This document shows positions 25,380 through 33,842 of a DNA stretch of 64,000 nucleotides, one piece after another. This stretch comes from Oscillospiraceae bacterium (GTDB lineage: Bacteria > Bacillota > Clostridia > Oscillospirales > Oscillospiraceae): positions 1 through 64,000 of the forward strand of contig JAGARK010000038.1 in the NCBI GenBank assembly GCA_017622295.1, given 5' to 3'. Both the position numbers and the translations under genes were made by a program. Below the pieces are notes generated by a model. It was not told where the DNA came from, made no database searches, and was given only the letters and a program-made list of their open reading frames with translations. Every line of letters begins with the position of its first letter. The first letter of the stretch is position 1.

Positions 25380-26207
25380 ATGAGATATATCGGTTGTCAT
25401 CTTTCCGCGTCGGCGGGAAATCTTGCCATGGTGCGGACGGCGGAGAAGATCGGAGCAAATACATTTGCGTTTTTTACCCGGAACCCCAGAGGCTCCAAGG
25501 CCAAGAAGGAAGACCCCGTTGACGCAGCCGCCGCTGTGGCGGCGCTGGGTGAGAAGGGGTTCGGCCATCTGGTTGCCCACGGTGCCTATACCATGAATCT
25601 GTGCACGGCTGACCCGGATGCCAGAGCTTTTGCCTGCGATGTGCTGTGCGATGATCTGCGGCGGATGGCCGCACTGCCGGGGCAGTATTATAATTTTCAT
25701 CCCGGCTCTCATGTGGGGCAGGGTGTGGAAGCGGGCATCGATCATATTGCCCGGGCGCTCAAAAAAGCCCTGGAGCCCGGTTATCCCGTGACGGTGCTGC
25801 TGGAGACCATGGCGGGCAAGGGCAGCGAGATCGGCGGCCGCTTTGAGGAGCTGAAGGCCATCATCGATGCCGTGGGAAGTGACAGTGTCGGTGTGTGCCT
25901 GGATACCTGCCATATCTATGATGGCGGCTACGACATCGTGAGTGATCTGGATGGCGTACTGGCGGAATTCGACCGGGTGGTGGGACTGGATCGCCTGAAG
26001 GCGCTCCATCTCAACGACTCCAAAAACGCCTTCGCCTCCCACAAGGACCGGCACGAGTGCATCGGCCAGGGTAGTCTGGGTCTTGAGACCTTCCGGGCTA
26101 TTATCAATCATCCGCTGCTTGCGGACAAGCCCATGATTCTGGAAACGCCCAACGAATTGCCCGGCTATCAGGCGGAAATTGCCCTTCTGCGAAGCCTGGA
26201 GGGATGA
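25380..26207 (+). CDS. nfo: Deoxyribonuclease IV (AP endonuclease, EndoIV)
   Basis: Three-zinc AP endonuclease of base-excision repair, cutting 5' of abasic sites. 275 residues, normal length. Metal ligands are visible in GCHLSA, LVAHGAY, FHPGSHVGQG, LLETMAG, CLDTCHIYDGGYD, HLNDSKN, DRHECIGQG and ILETP. AGGAGG lies about 7 nt before ATG 25380. With nth, the window carries two base-excision repair enzymes. Confidence 0.95.
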   Translation: MRYIGCHLSASAGNLAMVRTAEKIGANTFAFFTRNPRGSKAKKEDPVDAAAAVAALGEKGFGHLVAHGAYTMNLCTADPDARAFACDVLCDDLRRMAALPGQYYNFHPGSHVGQGVEAGIDHIARALKKALEPGYPVTVLLETMAGKGSEIGGRFEELKAIIDAVGSDSVGVCLDTCHIYDGGYDIVSDLDGVLAEFDRVVGLDRLKALHLNDSKNAFASHKDRHECIGQGSLGLETFRAIINHPLLADKPMILETPNELPGYQAEIALLRSLEG

Positions 26208-26285
26208 TCATTAAAGAATTGTTCATTTGACACAATGGAAATAATATGTCATTTTATTAGATAAGAAAGAAAGGACGGTGATGAT

Positions 26286-28022
26286 GTGGAGCAGTTCAGC
26301 GAAGCGTTACAATGGTTTGCCCAGGCCAAGGATACCTATATCAATGTCTATATCGGAATTCTGCGCTATCTGATCCCGGCGCTGTCGGTGCTGCTGCTTT
26401 GGCGGTGCTTTAAGCCATTGCTGTGGTTCAAGCGGGAGCCGGAGATCTGGGCATGGCTGTATCTGAACGATGGAACGAAATACGCCATCACCCATTGGGA
26501 AAACGTCATCGGCCGGCACAAGTCAAGCGATGTGTGCATCGATTTCCCGACGGTTTCCCGCAATCACGCGGTACTGACCCGTTATGACGACGGCAGCTGG
26601 ACCATTACCGATGCCAATTCCAAGAGCGGCATTCTGGTCAACGGAAAACCCGTATCCATCTGCGCCCTGGAGGCGGAGGATGTGATCACCGTGGGCGGCA
26701 TCGACATGACCCTGATGCCCATCACGGCCCGGCAGGAGCAGCTGATGAGCCAGCTGCGCACCAAGGCGGGCAACGGCTTTGACACGGTTGCCAATATGCT
26801 GCTGCTGACGCTGATGCAGTGCCTGCTGTGCCTGGCCTTCATGCTGGGCGGTAAAATCGAGCATTTCCCCTATATTCTCATGGGCTTTGGCGGTATCGCC
26901 ATTTGCCAGTGGCTGCTGCTGATCTTCTACGCCCTGATCCGGCGCAGCGCCTTTGAGCTGGAGACCGTGGCCTTTTTCCTGAGTACTCTGGGCATGGCGG
27001 TCATCACCACCATTGCCCCCACCGAGACCGTCAAGCAGCTCATCGCCCTGGGCATCGGTCTTCTGACCTTCATGCTGGTAGGCTGGTCGCTGCGGGATTT
27101 GGAGCGGGCGAAGAAATTCCGGTATCTGGCCACCGCTATGGGCATCGGCTTTCTGGTGATCACCCTGCTCTTCGGTCAGGAATACCATGGCGCCAAGAAC
27201 TGGCTGCTCATCGGCGGCTTTACCATTCAGCCCTCGGAGCTGAGCAAGCTCTGCTTCGTCTACGCGGGAGCTTCCACCATGGACCGGCTGATGAACAAGC
27301 GCAATCTGATTCTGTTCATCGGTTATTCCGTGGTCATCTGTGGCTTCCTGGCCTTGATGAATGACTTCGGTACGGCCCTGATCTTCTTCGTGGCCTTTCT
27401 GGTCATTGCCTACCTTCGCTCCGGTAGCGTGGGCACCATTGGCCTTGCCTGTACCTCTCTGGGCTTTGCCGGCGTCATTGCCATCAAGATCGCGCCCCAC
27501 GCTTTGCGGCGTTTTGCCATCTGGCGCCATATCTGGGAGGATCCCTATGATTTGGGCTTCCAGCAGACCCGGGCCATCATGTGCATCGCCTCCGGCGGCC
27601 TCTTTGGCCTGGGCGCCGGCCGGGGCAGACTGAAAAATGTCTTCGCTGCGGATTCTGACCTGGCCTTTGCCTCCCTTTCGGAGGAATGGGGTTTGGTAAT
27701 GGGTGTTCTGGCAGTGTTCTGCATTGTGGCCATTGCCGTCTTCGCCATCCGCACGGCGGTTCTGGCCCGCAGCAGCTTTTACATCATCGGCGCCTGCACC
27801 GCTGCCGGAATCATGCTGACTCAGGCAATCCTCAACTGCCTGGGCACCGTGGATGTGCTGCCCCTGACGGGCGTTACCTTCCCCTTCCTCAGCAACGGCG
27901 GCTCCAGCATGATCTGCGCCTGGGGACTGCTGGCCTTCATCAAGGCTGCGGATACCCGGCAGAATGCCAGCTTTGCCGTGCGGCTGACCGGAAACAGAAA
28001 GGAGGAGCGACCGGATGAATAG
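26286..28022 (+). CDS. FHA-SEDS fusion: RodA/FtsW-type glycosyltransferase with N-terminal FHA domain
   Basis: A 578-residue membrane protein. One N-terminal helix (about 20-40) precedes a cytoplasmic FHA domain (about 55-140; VIGRHKSSDVCIDF...VSRNHAVL with the phosphothreonine-binding Arg, Ser and Asn). Ten or so helices of a SEDS peptidoglycan polymerase follow (from about 165; QPSELSKL, NDFGTALIFF, and PFLSNGGSSM). SEDS enzymes polymerise lipid II; the FHA domain implies control by Ser/Thr phosphorylation. Start is GTG 26286 with AAGGACGG upstream. It overlaps the partner PBP gene by 8 nt. Confidence 0.88.
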   Translation: MEQFSEALQWFAQAKDTYINVYIGILRYLIPALSVLLLWRCFKPLLWFKREPEIWAWLYLNDGTKYAITHWENVIGRHKSSDVCIDFPTVSRNHAVLTRYDDGSWTITDANSKSGILVNGKPVSICALEAEDVITVGGIDMTLMPITARQEQLMSQLRTKAGNGFDTVANMLLLTLMQCLLCLAFMLGGKIEHFPYILMGFGGIAICQWLLLIFYALIRRSAFELETVAFFLSTLGMAVITTIAPTETVKQLIALGIGLLTFMLVGWSLRDLERAKKFRYLATAMGIGFLVITLLFGQEYHGAKNWLLIGGFTIQPSELSKLCFVYAGASTMDRLMNKRNLILFIGYSVVICGFLALMNDFGTALIFFVAFLVIAYLRSGSVGTIGLACTSLGFAGVIAIKIAPHALRRFAIWRHIWEDPYDLGFQQTRAIMCIASGGLFGLGAGRGRLKNVFAADSDLAFASLSEEWGLVMGVLAVFCIVAIAVFAIRTAVLARSSFYIIGACTAAGIMLTQAILNCLGTVDVLPLTGVTFPFLSNGGSSMICAWGLLAFIKAADTRQNASFAVRLTGNRKEERPDE

Positions 28023-29388
28023 AGTATCAAGACGCGCTTCCGCGGTTTTTCTGCTGATTGCGATTCTGGTGGGTGGCCTGGGCTTCTTCCTCTATGAATA
28101 TTTCACCCTGGCGGACCAGTGGGTGGTTTCTGCGGGCTCTCCTCACATCTATAACAGCACAAACATCGGCTGCGGACAGGTTGTGGACCGTTCCGGCCTG
28201 ATGCTGCTGGATCTGACGGCTACCCGGGTCTATGCGGAAAATGAGACCGTCCGCAAAGCCACCCTCCACTGGCTGGGTGACCGGGAGGGCAGGATCAGCG
28301 CCCCGGCGGTTTCCACCTACGCCAAGGAAATGACTGGCTATGACATGGTCAACGGCCTGTACTCCTACGGCAATGCGGCCGGACAGGCTGTTCTGACGCT
28401 GTCCTCGGAGATTCAGAAAACGGCGCTGGAGGCCCTGGGTGATCGCAAGGGCACCATCGGTGTTTATAACTACAAAACCGGCGAGATCCTCTGCGCTGTC
28501 ACTTCTCCCGTCTACGATCCGGACCAGGTGCCGGACATCGAGGGGGATACCACTGACCGCTATGAGGGCATCTACCTCAATCGATTCACCCAGTCCACCT
28601 ATGTGCCCGGCTCCATTTTTAAGGCGGTGACCACCGCTGCCGCTCTGGAATGTGTTCCCGACATCCAGGAAATGACTTTCAAATGCAGCGGTGTCTACGC
28701 CTACGGCAAAGACAAGGTCACCTGCGCTACGGCCCACGGCAAGCAGAGCCTGAAGACCGCCATGGCCAACTCCTGCAACTGTGCCTATGCCCAGATCGTC
28801 GAAAAGATCGGCAAGGAAAACATGATCAGGTATGTGGAGCAGTTTCAGGTAATGGAAAGCGTGAAATTCGACGGCATCACCACAGCCCAGGGTAACTACG
28901 ATGTCACCAACGCCGCTGCGGTACAGCTGGCCTGGAGCGGCATCGGTCAGCATACTGACCTGGTCAATCCCTGCCGGTTTATGACCTTCATGGGAGCCAT
29001 TGCCGGTGGCGGAAAAGCTGCGGAGCCCTATGTGGTATCCCAGGTCAGCCTGGAGGAGGAGATCACCTACACCGCCGAGACCACCGAGACCCTCCGGATC
29101 ATGTCCGCTGAGACCGCTGAAATCTTACAGACCTACATGCGCAACAATGTCCAGACCGTCTACGGCACGGGCAATTTCCCGGGTCTGACGGTCTGTGCCA
29201 AGTCCGGCACCAGTCAGCTGGGCGGCGATGAGAAGGATAACGCCATGTTTGCTGGTTTTGTCACCGATGAGCAGTACCCCCTTGCCTTCATCGTGGTGGT
29301 GGAGCATGGCGGTTTCGGCAGCTCCACCTGCGTGCCCATCCTGAGCAAGGTTTTGGCCTCCTGCAAGGCGGTTTTGGATGCCGCATGA
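28015..29388 (+). CDS. Penicillin-binding protein, class B type transpeptidase
   Basis: A 457-residue membrane-anchored PBP. One N-terminal helix (10-30), a short N-domain, then a transpeptidase domain from about 140. The active-site motifs are PGSIFK (Ser about 199), SCN (about 252) and KSG (about 396). Such PBPs crosslink the glycan made by the partner SEDS enzyme. The N-domain resembles the short PbpA type found beside RodA in Actinobacteria, not the long elongasome PBP2. GGAGGAG precedes the ATG; it overlaps the FHA-SEDS gene, consistent with a two-protein complex. Confidence 0.9.
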   Translation: MNRVSRRASAVFLLIAILVGGLGFFLYEYFTLADQWVVSAGSPHIYNSTNIGCGQVVDRSGLMLLDLTATRVYAENETVRKATLHWLGDREGRISAPAVSTYAKEMTGYDMVNGLYSYGNAAGQAVLTLSSEIQKTALEALGDRKGTIGVYNYKTGEILCAVTSPVYDPDQVPDIEGDTTDRYEGIYLNRFTQSTYVPGSIFKAVTTAAALECVPDIQEMTFKCSGVYAYGKDKVTCATAHGKQSLKTAMANSCNCAYAQIVEKIGKENMIRYVEQFQVMESVKFDGITTAQGNYDVTNAAAVQLAWSGIGQHTDLVNPCRFMTFMGAIAGGGKAAEPYVVSQVSLEEEITYTAETTETLRIMSAETAEILQTYMRNNVQTVYGTGNFPGLTVCAKSGTSQLGGDEKDNAMFAGFVTDEQYPLAFIVVVEHGGFGSSTCVPILSKVLASCKAVLDAA

Positions 29389-29452
29389 ATCCTTGTATAC
29401 AATGTACAAAAATACAATTGAATTCATTTTGAACTTTTTGTGACGCAATGGG

Positions 29453-29481
29453 TTGACAAATGTCTTTCTCTGAGCTACAAT
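29453..29481 (+). promoter_or_regulatory. Promoter of the liv leader and operon
   Basis: TTGACA (29453-29458), 17-nt spacer, TACAAT (29476-29481). Transcription would begin near 29488, about 275 nt before livK. I see no second promoter between the terminator at 29705 and livK. Confidence 0.85.
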
Positions 29482-29510
29482 AGCCTCAAATTCCCGAGGA
29501 GGTTACAGGT

Positions 29511-29672
29511 ATGGAAAGAATGTACAATGCTTCTTGCCAGTATCCCGACTGCTGCGCATGTTCCGCAGCAGAGTCCTTCTCTGCCCGGATTCACAACAGA
29601 ATGGACACTATCGCTGTGGTAGTGTCCATTTTCGTCATTGCCTTGTCTGTAGGCCTGCGAGTATGGCTGTGA
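29511..29672 (+). CDS. 53-codon open frame in the liv leader: candidate leader peptide (or small Cys-rich membrane protein)
   Basis: GAGGAGG lies 8 nt before the ATG and the promoter is directly upstream, so translation is likely. Residues 1-30 include a Cys cluster (CQYPDCCACSAAES). The last 20 residues (IAVVVSIFVIALSVGLRVWL) hold 6 Val, 3 Ile and 3 Leu. The stop codon is 5 nt from a segment that can pair with the terminator's 5' arm. This fits a leader peptide whose translation senses branched-chain aminoacyl-tRNA. The same stretch could instead be a transmembrane helix of a small protein. The frame is too short for most gene callers. Confidence 0.65.
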   Translation: MERMYNASCQYPDCCACSAAESFSARIHNRMDTIAVVVSIFVIALSVGLRVWL

Positions 29673-29677
29673 CAAGG

Positions 29678-29713
29678 GTAACCGGAATTCATGATGTATG
29701 AAGGAGCGGTTAC
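29678..29713 (+). promoter_or_regulatory. Candidate antiterminator of the liv operon
   Basis: GTAACCG (29678-29684) can pair with CGGTTAC (29707-29713), the 5' arm of the terminator stem. The two structures exclude each other. A ribosome at the leader stop codon (29670-29672) would cover the first segment and favour termination; a ribosome stalled earlier would leave it free. Confidence 0.5.
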
Positions 29714-29736
29714 GAAGCATCGTAACCGCTTTTTTA
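29705..29736 (+). terminator. Attenuator terminator before livK
   Basis: AGCGGTTACGA pairs with TCGTAACCGCT around AGCA, then TTTTTT. It lies only about 27 nt before livK, with room for the ribosome site but no evident promoter, so expression of livK needs read-through. Confidence 0.88.
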
Positions 29737-29762
29737 TAGAAAAGGGAAAAGGAGACTTACTT

Positions 29763-30908
29763 ATGAAAAAGTTTTTTGCACTGATGATGGCTGCCATGAT
29801 GGTAGTCGCGATGTTTGCTGGCTGCGGCAATGCTGAAGCTGATGCAGGCACCATCAAGATCGGCATGACCGGCCCCCTGACCGGCGGCGCTGCCGTTTAC
29901 GGCACTGCTGTGGAAGCTGGCATGAAGATCGCTGTTGAGGAAATCAACGCCGCTGCAGGCGAAGACGGCCTGAAGATCGAGTTCAAGTCCCAGGATGACG
30001 AGCACGACGCAGAAAAGGCTCTGAACGCTTACAACACCCTGAAGGACTGGGGTATGCAGTTCTTTGCAGGCGCTGTTACCACCGCTCCCTGCCTGTCTAT
30101 TGCCCCCAGCGCTGTTGAAGACCAGATCTTTATGATGACTCCCTCCGGCTCTTCCGAGAAGATCGCCAATTCTGGCTCCAACATTTTCCAGATGTGCTTC
30201 ACCGACCCCAACCAGGGCGCCAACGCTGCCGTTCTGGTGTCTGAGAAGAATCTGGGCACCAACATCGGTATCATTTACGACTCCTCCGACGACTACTCCA
30301 AGGGCCTGATGCAGGGCTTCAAGGACAAGGCTGCTGAGCTGGGCCTGAACATCGTCTGCGAGACTTCCTTCACCAACGCCAACAGCAGTGACCTGTCCAC
30401 CCAGGTTACCCAGTGTAAGGATGAGGGCTGCGACTTTGTGTTCCTGCCCTTCTACGCCACCGAGGCTGCTCAGGTTCTGACCTATGCCAACAAGATCGGC
30501 TATGAGCCCACCTTCTTCGGCTGCGACGGCATGGACGGCGTTCTGACCAGCGATGGCTTCAACACCGATCTGGCTGAGGGTCTGATTCTGATGACTCCCT
30601 TCAACCCCGATGCTCCCGAAACTCAGGACTTTGTTGCCAAGTATCAGGCAATGATGAACGACGTGGTTCCCAACCAGTTCGCCGCTGACGGCTATGACGT
30701 CATTTACGCCATTTACGATGCATGCGTTGCTACCGGCATTGACGGTGCCACTCCCGCAGCCGACGCCTGCGCAAAGCTGGAAGAGTACTTCGCTACTTAC
30801 AGCTTCGACGGTCTGACCGGTACCGGTATGACTTGGGATGCCAGCGGCATGATTTCCAAGATCCCCGCTGCTGTTATTATCGAAAACGGTAAGTACGTGG
30901 CATTCTAA
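29763..30908 (+). CDS. livK: Branched-chain amino acid ABC transporter, substrate-binding lipoprotein
   Basis: Lipid-anchored binding protein that captures Leu, Ile or Val outside the cell and delivers them to LivHM. 381 residues with a signal peptide and MFAGC lipobox. The two-lobed type I periplasmic binding fold is shown by IKIGMTGPLTGGAAVYGT near the N-terminus, VTTAPCLSIAPSAVE, and IIYDSSDDYSKGLMQGF. AAAAGGAGA precedes the ATG at 29763. First structural gene of livKHMGF. Confidence 0.92.
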   Translation: MKKFFALMMAAMMVVAMFAGCGNAEADAGTIKIGMTGPLTGGAAVYGTAVEAGMKIAVEEINAAAGEDGLKIEFKSQDDEHDAEKALNAYNTLKDWGMQFFAGAVTTAPCLSIAPSAVEDQIFMMTPSGSSEKIANSGSNIFQMCFTDPNQGANAAVLVSEKNLGTNIGIIYDSSDDYSKGLMQGFKDKAAELGLNIVCETSFTNANSSDLSTQVTQCKDEGCDFVFLPFYATEAAQVLTYANKIGYEPTFFGCDGMDGVLTSDGFNTDLAEGLILMTPFNPDAPETQDFVAKYQAMMNDVVPNQFAADGYDVIYAIYDACVATGIDGATPAADACAKLEEYFATYSFDGLTGTGMTWDASGMISKIPAAVIIENGKYVAF

Positions 30909-30922
30909 ATTTCAACTTGTAT

Positions 30923-31015
30923 GGGATGGGGAGGGAAACCTCTCCATCCCTAAAACGCGTATTTCGACAGTCCATGAGAGAGGCCGAAGGTGCGGCTTCT
31001 GTCATAGGCTGTCGA
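30923..31015 (+). other. Two hairpins between livK and livH
   Basis: GGGATGGGGAGG pairs with CCTCTCCATCCC around GAAA (30923-30950), with no T-run. A longer imperfect hairpin follows, closed by TCGACAG (30964-30970) and CTGTCGA (31009-31015). Such structures usually protect the mRNA of a highly expressed binding protein and lower expression of the permease genes. Confidence 0.6.
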
Positions 31016-31032
31016 GAAAGAGAGGATATTCT

Positions 31033-31914
31033 ATGCAAGTATTACAGTATCTGATCAACGGCGTCAGCATCGGCTCTGTTTATGCCATCATCGCCCTGGG
31101 TTATACCATGGTCTACGGCATTGCCAAGATGCTGAACTTCGCTCACGGCGACGTGATCATGGTTGGCGCGTACATTTCCTTCTGCGTCACCAATTATATG
31201 GGACTGCCCGCCATCGTGTCCATTCTGGCAGCGATGGTCGTCTGTACCGTCCTGGGTATTTTGATTGAAAAGCTGGCCTATAAACCTCTGCGGGGCACCT
31301 CCAGCCTGGCGGTTCTGATCACCGCCATCGGCGTCAGCTACTTCCTGCAGAACGCCGCACAGCTGATCTGGGGCACCGCCCCCAAGAGCTTCACCAGCAT
31401 CGTGACCTTCAAGCCCTTCTCCTTCGCGGACGGCGCCCTGGTCATCACCGGTGAAGTGATCATCACCATTGCGGTTTCCATTCTGGTTATGGTGGGCCTG
31501 ACCCTCTTTACCGGCAAGACCCGGATGGGCAAGGCCATGCGTGCCGTCTCCGAGGACCGGGACGCCGCACAGCTGATGGGCATCAATGTCAATCAGACCA
31601 TTTCCATGACCTTCGCCATCGGCTCCGCTCTGGCTGCCATTGCCGGCGTGCTGCTGTGCTCCACCGTTCCCACCCTGCAGCCCACCACCGGCTCCATGCC
31701 CGGCATTCGCGCCTTCACCGCTGCGGTTATCGGCGGCATCGGCTCCATTCCCGGCGCCATGCTGGGCGGCATTCTGCTTGGCATCATCGAGACCTTCAGT
31801 AAAAAGTACATTTCCACCGAGTTCAGTGACGCCATCGTGTTCGCTGTGCTGATTCTGATCCTGCTGGTCAAGCCCACCGGACTTCTGGGCAAGCAGGTTC
31901 AGGAGAAAGTGTGA
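31033..31914 (+). CDS. livH: Branched-chain amino acid ABC transporter permease LivH
   Basis: Inner membrane channel subunit of 293 residues with about eight helices. INGVSIGSVYAIIALGYTMVYGI and MLNFAHGDVIMVGAY are LivH hallmarks, and MGKAMRAVSEDRDAAQLMGIN is the coupling loop that contacts the ATPases. AGAGGA lies before the ATG. Second gene of the operon. Confidence 0.93.
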   Translation: MQVLQYLINGVSIGSVYAIIALGYTMVYGIAKMLNFAHGDVIMVGAYISFCVTNYMGLPAIVSILAAMVVCTVLGILIEKLAYKPLRGTSSLAVLITAIGVSYFLQNAAQLIWGTAPKSFTSIVTFKPFSFADGALVITGEVIITIAVSILVMVGLTLFTGKTRMGKAMRAVSEDRDAAQLMGINVNQTISMTFAIGSALAAIAGVLLCSTVPTLQPTTGSMPGIRAFTAAVIGGIGSIPGAMLGGILLGIIETFSKKYISTEFSDAIVFAVLILILLVKPTGLLGKQVQEKV

Positions 31915-31924
31915 GGTGCGATCT

Positions 31925-33001
31925 ATGAAGAAATTGCTTTCCAACAAAACCACCCGCACCAATACGATCACCTATCTGGTGGTCACTATCGCATTCCTCG
32001 TGATGCAGATCTTGTCCTCCCTGGGGATGCTGGGCAGCGCCACCAAGGGCTATCTGGTTCCCCTTTGCGCATACATCGTCATGGCGGTTTCCCTGAACCT
32101 GCTGGTGGGCGTCTGCGGTGAGCTGAGTCTGGGCCACGCGGGCTTTATGGGCATCGGCGCTTTCACGGGCATCGTGGTGGCGGCTGTGCTGAAAAATGTC
32201 ATTGCCGGTGATGTGCTGCGTCTGATCATTGCCATGTTTGCCGGCGGCATCATGGCAGGCTGCTTTGGCTTCCTCATCGGCATTCCCGCCCTGCGTCTGC
32301 GGGGTGACTATCTGGCCATCGTGACGCTGGCCTTTGGTGAGATTCTGAAAAACGTTATCGGCAATCTCTACATCGGTCTGGACTCTGAAGGCCTTCAGGT
32401 GGCCTTCTCTGCAGGTTCGGTCGAACTGCTGGAGGGCGGCAAGATGCTGCTGGACGGCCCCGTCGGCGCCACCGGCATCGAAAAGATATCCAGCTTCCCC
32501 ATGGGCTTTGTGCTGATTCTGTTCACTCTGTTCGTGGTACTGAATCTGATTAACTCCAAGGAAGGCCGTGCCATCAAGGCCGTCCGTGACAACCGCATTG
32601 CCGCAGAGTCGGTGGGCATCAATGTCACCGCCTTCCGGATGAAGGCCTTTGTGGTATCCGCATTCCTGGCGGGTATGGCAGGTGTGCTCTTCGGCCTGAA
32701 CATTTCTTCCCTGCAGGCCTCCAAGTTCAATTTCAACACCTCCATCAACATTCTGGTCTTCGTCGTCCTGGGCGGCATGGGCAATATCCTGGGCTCCGTC
32801 ATCTCCGCGACGGTGCTCTATATCCTGCCCGAGGCCATGCGCGGCCTGGACGACCTGCGTATGATCCTGTACGCGGTGGTTCTGATCATCGTCATGCTGT
32901 GCACCTGGTCTCCCGGTGTCAAGAATTTCATGGACCGCATCCGGACTTCCATCCGGGCAAAACTTCGTAAAAATGGAAAGGAGGCCGTGAACAATGAATG
33001 A
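31925..33001 (+). CDS. livM: Branched-chain amino acid ABC transporter permease LivM
   Basis: Second channel subunit, 358 residues and about nine or ten helices. GELSLGHAGFMGIGAFTGI, GDYLAIVTLAFGEI and GRAIKAVRDNRIAAESVGIN (coupling loop) identify LivM. ATG 31925 has GAGGTG about 6 nt upstream, 10 nt after the livH stop. Its 3' end overlaps livG by 8 nt. Confidence 0.93.
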   Translation: MKKLLSNKTTRTNTITYLVVTIAFLVMQILSSLGMLGSATKGYLVPLCAYIVMAVSLNLLVGVCGELSLGHAGFMGIGAFTGIVVAAVLKNVIAGDVLRLIIAMFAGGIMAGCFGFLIGIPALRLRGDYLAIVTLAFGEILKNVIGNLYIGLDSEGLQVAFSAGSVELLEGGKMLLDGPVGATGIEKISSFPMGFVLILFTLFVVLNLINSKEGRAIKAVRDNRIAAESVGINVTAFRMKAFVVSAFLAGMAGVLFGLNISSLQASKFNFNTSINILVFVVLGGMGNILGSVISATVLYILPEAMRGLDDLRMILYAVVLIIVMLCTWSPGVKNFMDRIRTSIRAKLRKNGKEAVNNE

Positions 33002-33842
33002 ATATTCCCGTAAAATGATCAAGGTCTCCACCACGAACCTGTTCCGTGAACAGGATGCGGGCAAGCCCCCTGTGCTGGACGTCCGCAATCTGGGCATCGA
33101 CTTCGGCGGCCTGACTGCCGTGGACGGCTTCGAGATGACCATCGGCCCCACGGAGATCTCCGGCCTCATCGGCCCCAACGGTGCGGGCAAGACCACCATC
33201 TTCAACCTGCTGACAAGCGTCTATCAGCCCACCCGCGGCTCCATTCTGCTGCAGGGTATTGATACCAAGGGGATGACCACCTCCAAGGTCAATAAGCTGG
33301 GCATCGCCCGCACCTTCCAGAACATCCGCCTGTTCAACGATATGACGGCTCTGGACAATGTCAAGGTGGGTATGCACAACCAGATCAAGTGCTCCTTCCT
33401 GGCGTCTCTGCTGCACCTGCCCTCTTACTACAAATCTGAGAAGAAGGCAAACGAAAAGGCAATGGAGCTGCTGGACTTCATGGGTCTTGCGGATATCGCC
33501 GACCAGAAGGCCGGCAGCCTGCCCTACGGCGTCCAGCGACGTCTGGAGATATGCCGGGCCCTGGCCTCCAATCCTGCAATCATATTGCTGGATGAGCCTG
33601 CAGCGGGCATGAACCCCAGCGAGACCGCCGAGCTGATGCATCAGATCCGCCGGATCCGTGACACCTTCCAGATCGCCATTTTCCTCATCGAGCATGATAT
33701 GAATCTGGTCATGAACGTCTGTGAGGGCATTGTGGTGGTCAACTACGGCAAGATCATCGCCAAGGGCACCCCCGAAGAGATCAAGAGTGACCCCGCGGTT
33801 ATCGAAGCATACCTGGGCAGAAAGAATGAGGTGGACGCATGA
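32994..33842 (+). CDS. livG: Branched-chain amino acid ABC transporter ATPase LivG
   Basis: One of two ATP-binding subunits, 282 residues. Walker A GPNGAGKTT (about 61), Q-loop FQNIRLF, a degenerate signature SLPYGVQRRLEI, and Walker B IILLDEPAAGMNP followed by the His switch IEHDMNLVM. LivG-type proteins carry the extended C-terminal helix seen here. AAAGGAGG precedes the ATG. About 25 extra residues at the N-terminus are longer than usual. Confidence 0.93.
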   Translation: MNEYSRKMIKVSTTNLFREQDAGKPPVLDVRNLGIDFGGLTAVDGFEMTIGPTEISGLIGPNGAGKTTIFNLLTSVYQPTRGSILLQGIDTKGMTTSKVNKLGIARTFQNIRLFNDMTALDNVKVGMHNQIKCSFLASLLHLPSYYKSEKKANEKAMELLDFMGLADIADQKAGSLPYGVQRRLEICRALASNPAIILLDEPAAGMNPSETAELMHQIRRIRDTFQIAIFLIEHDMNLVMNVCEGIVVVNYGKIIAKGTPEEIKSDPAVIEAYLGRKNEVDA

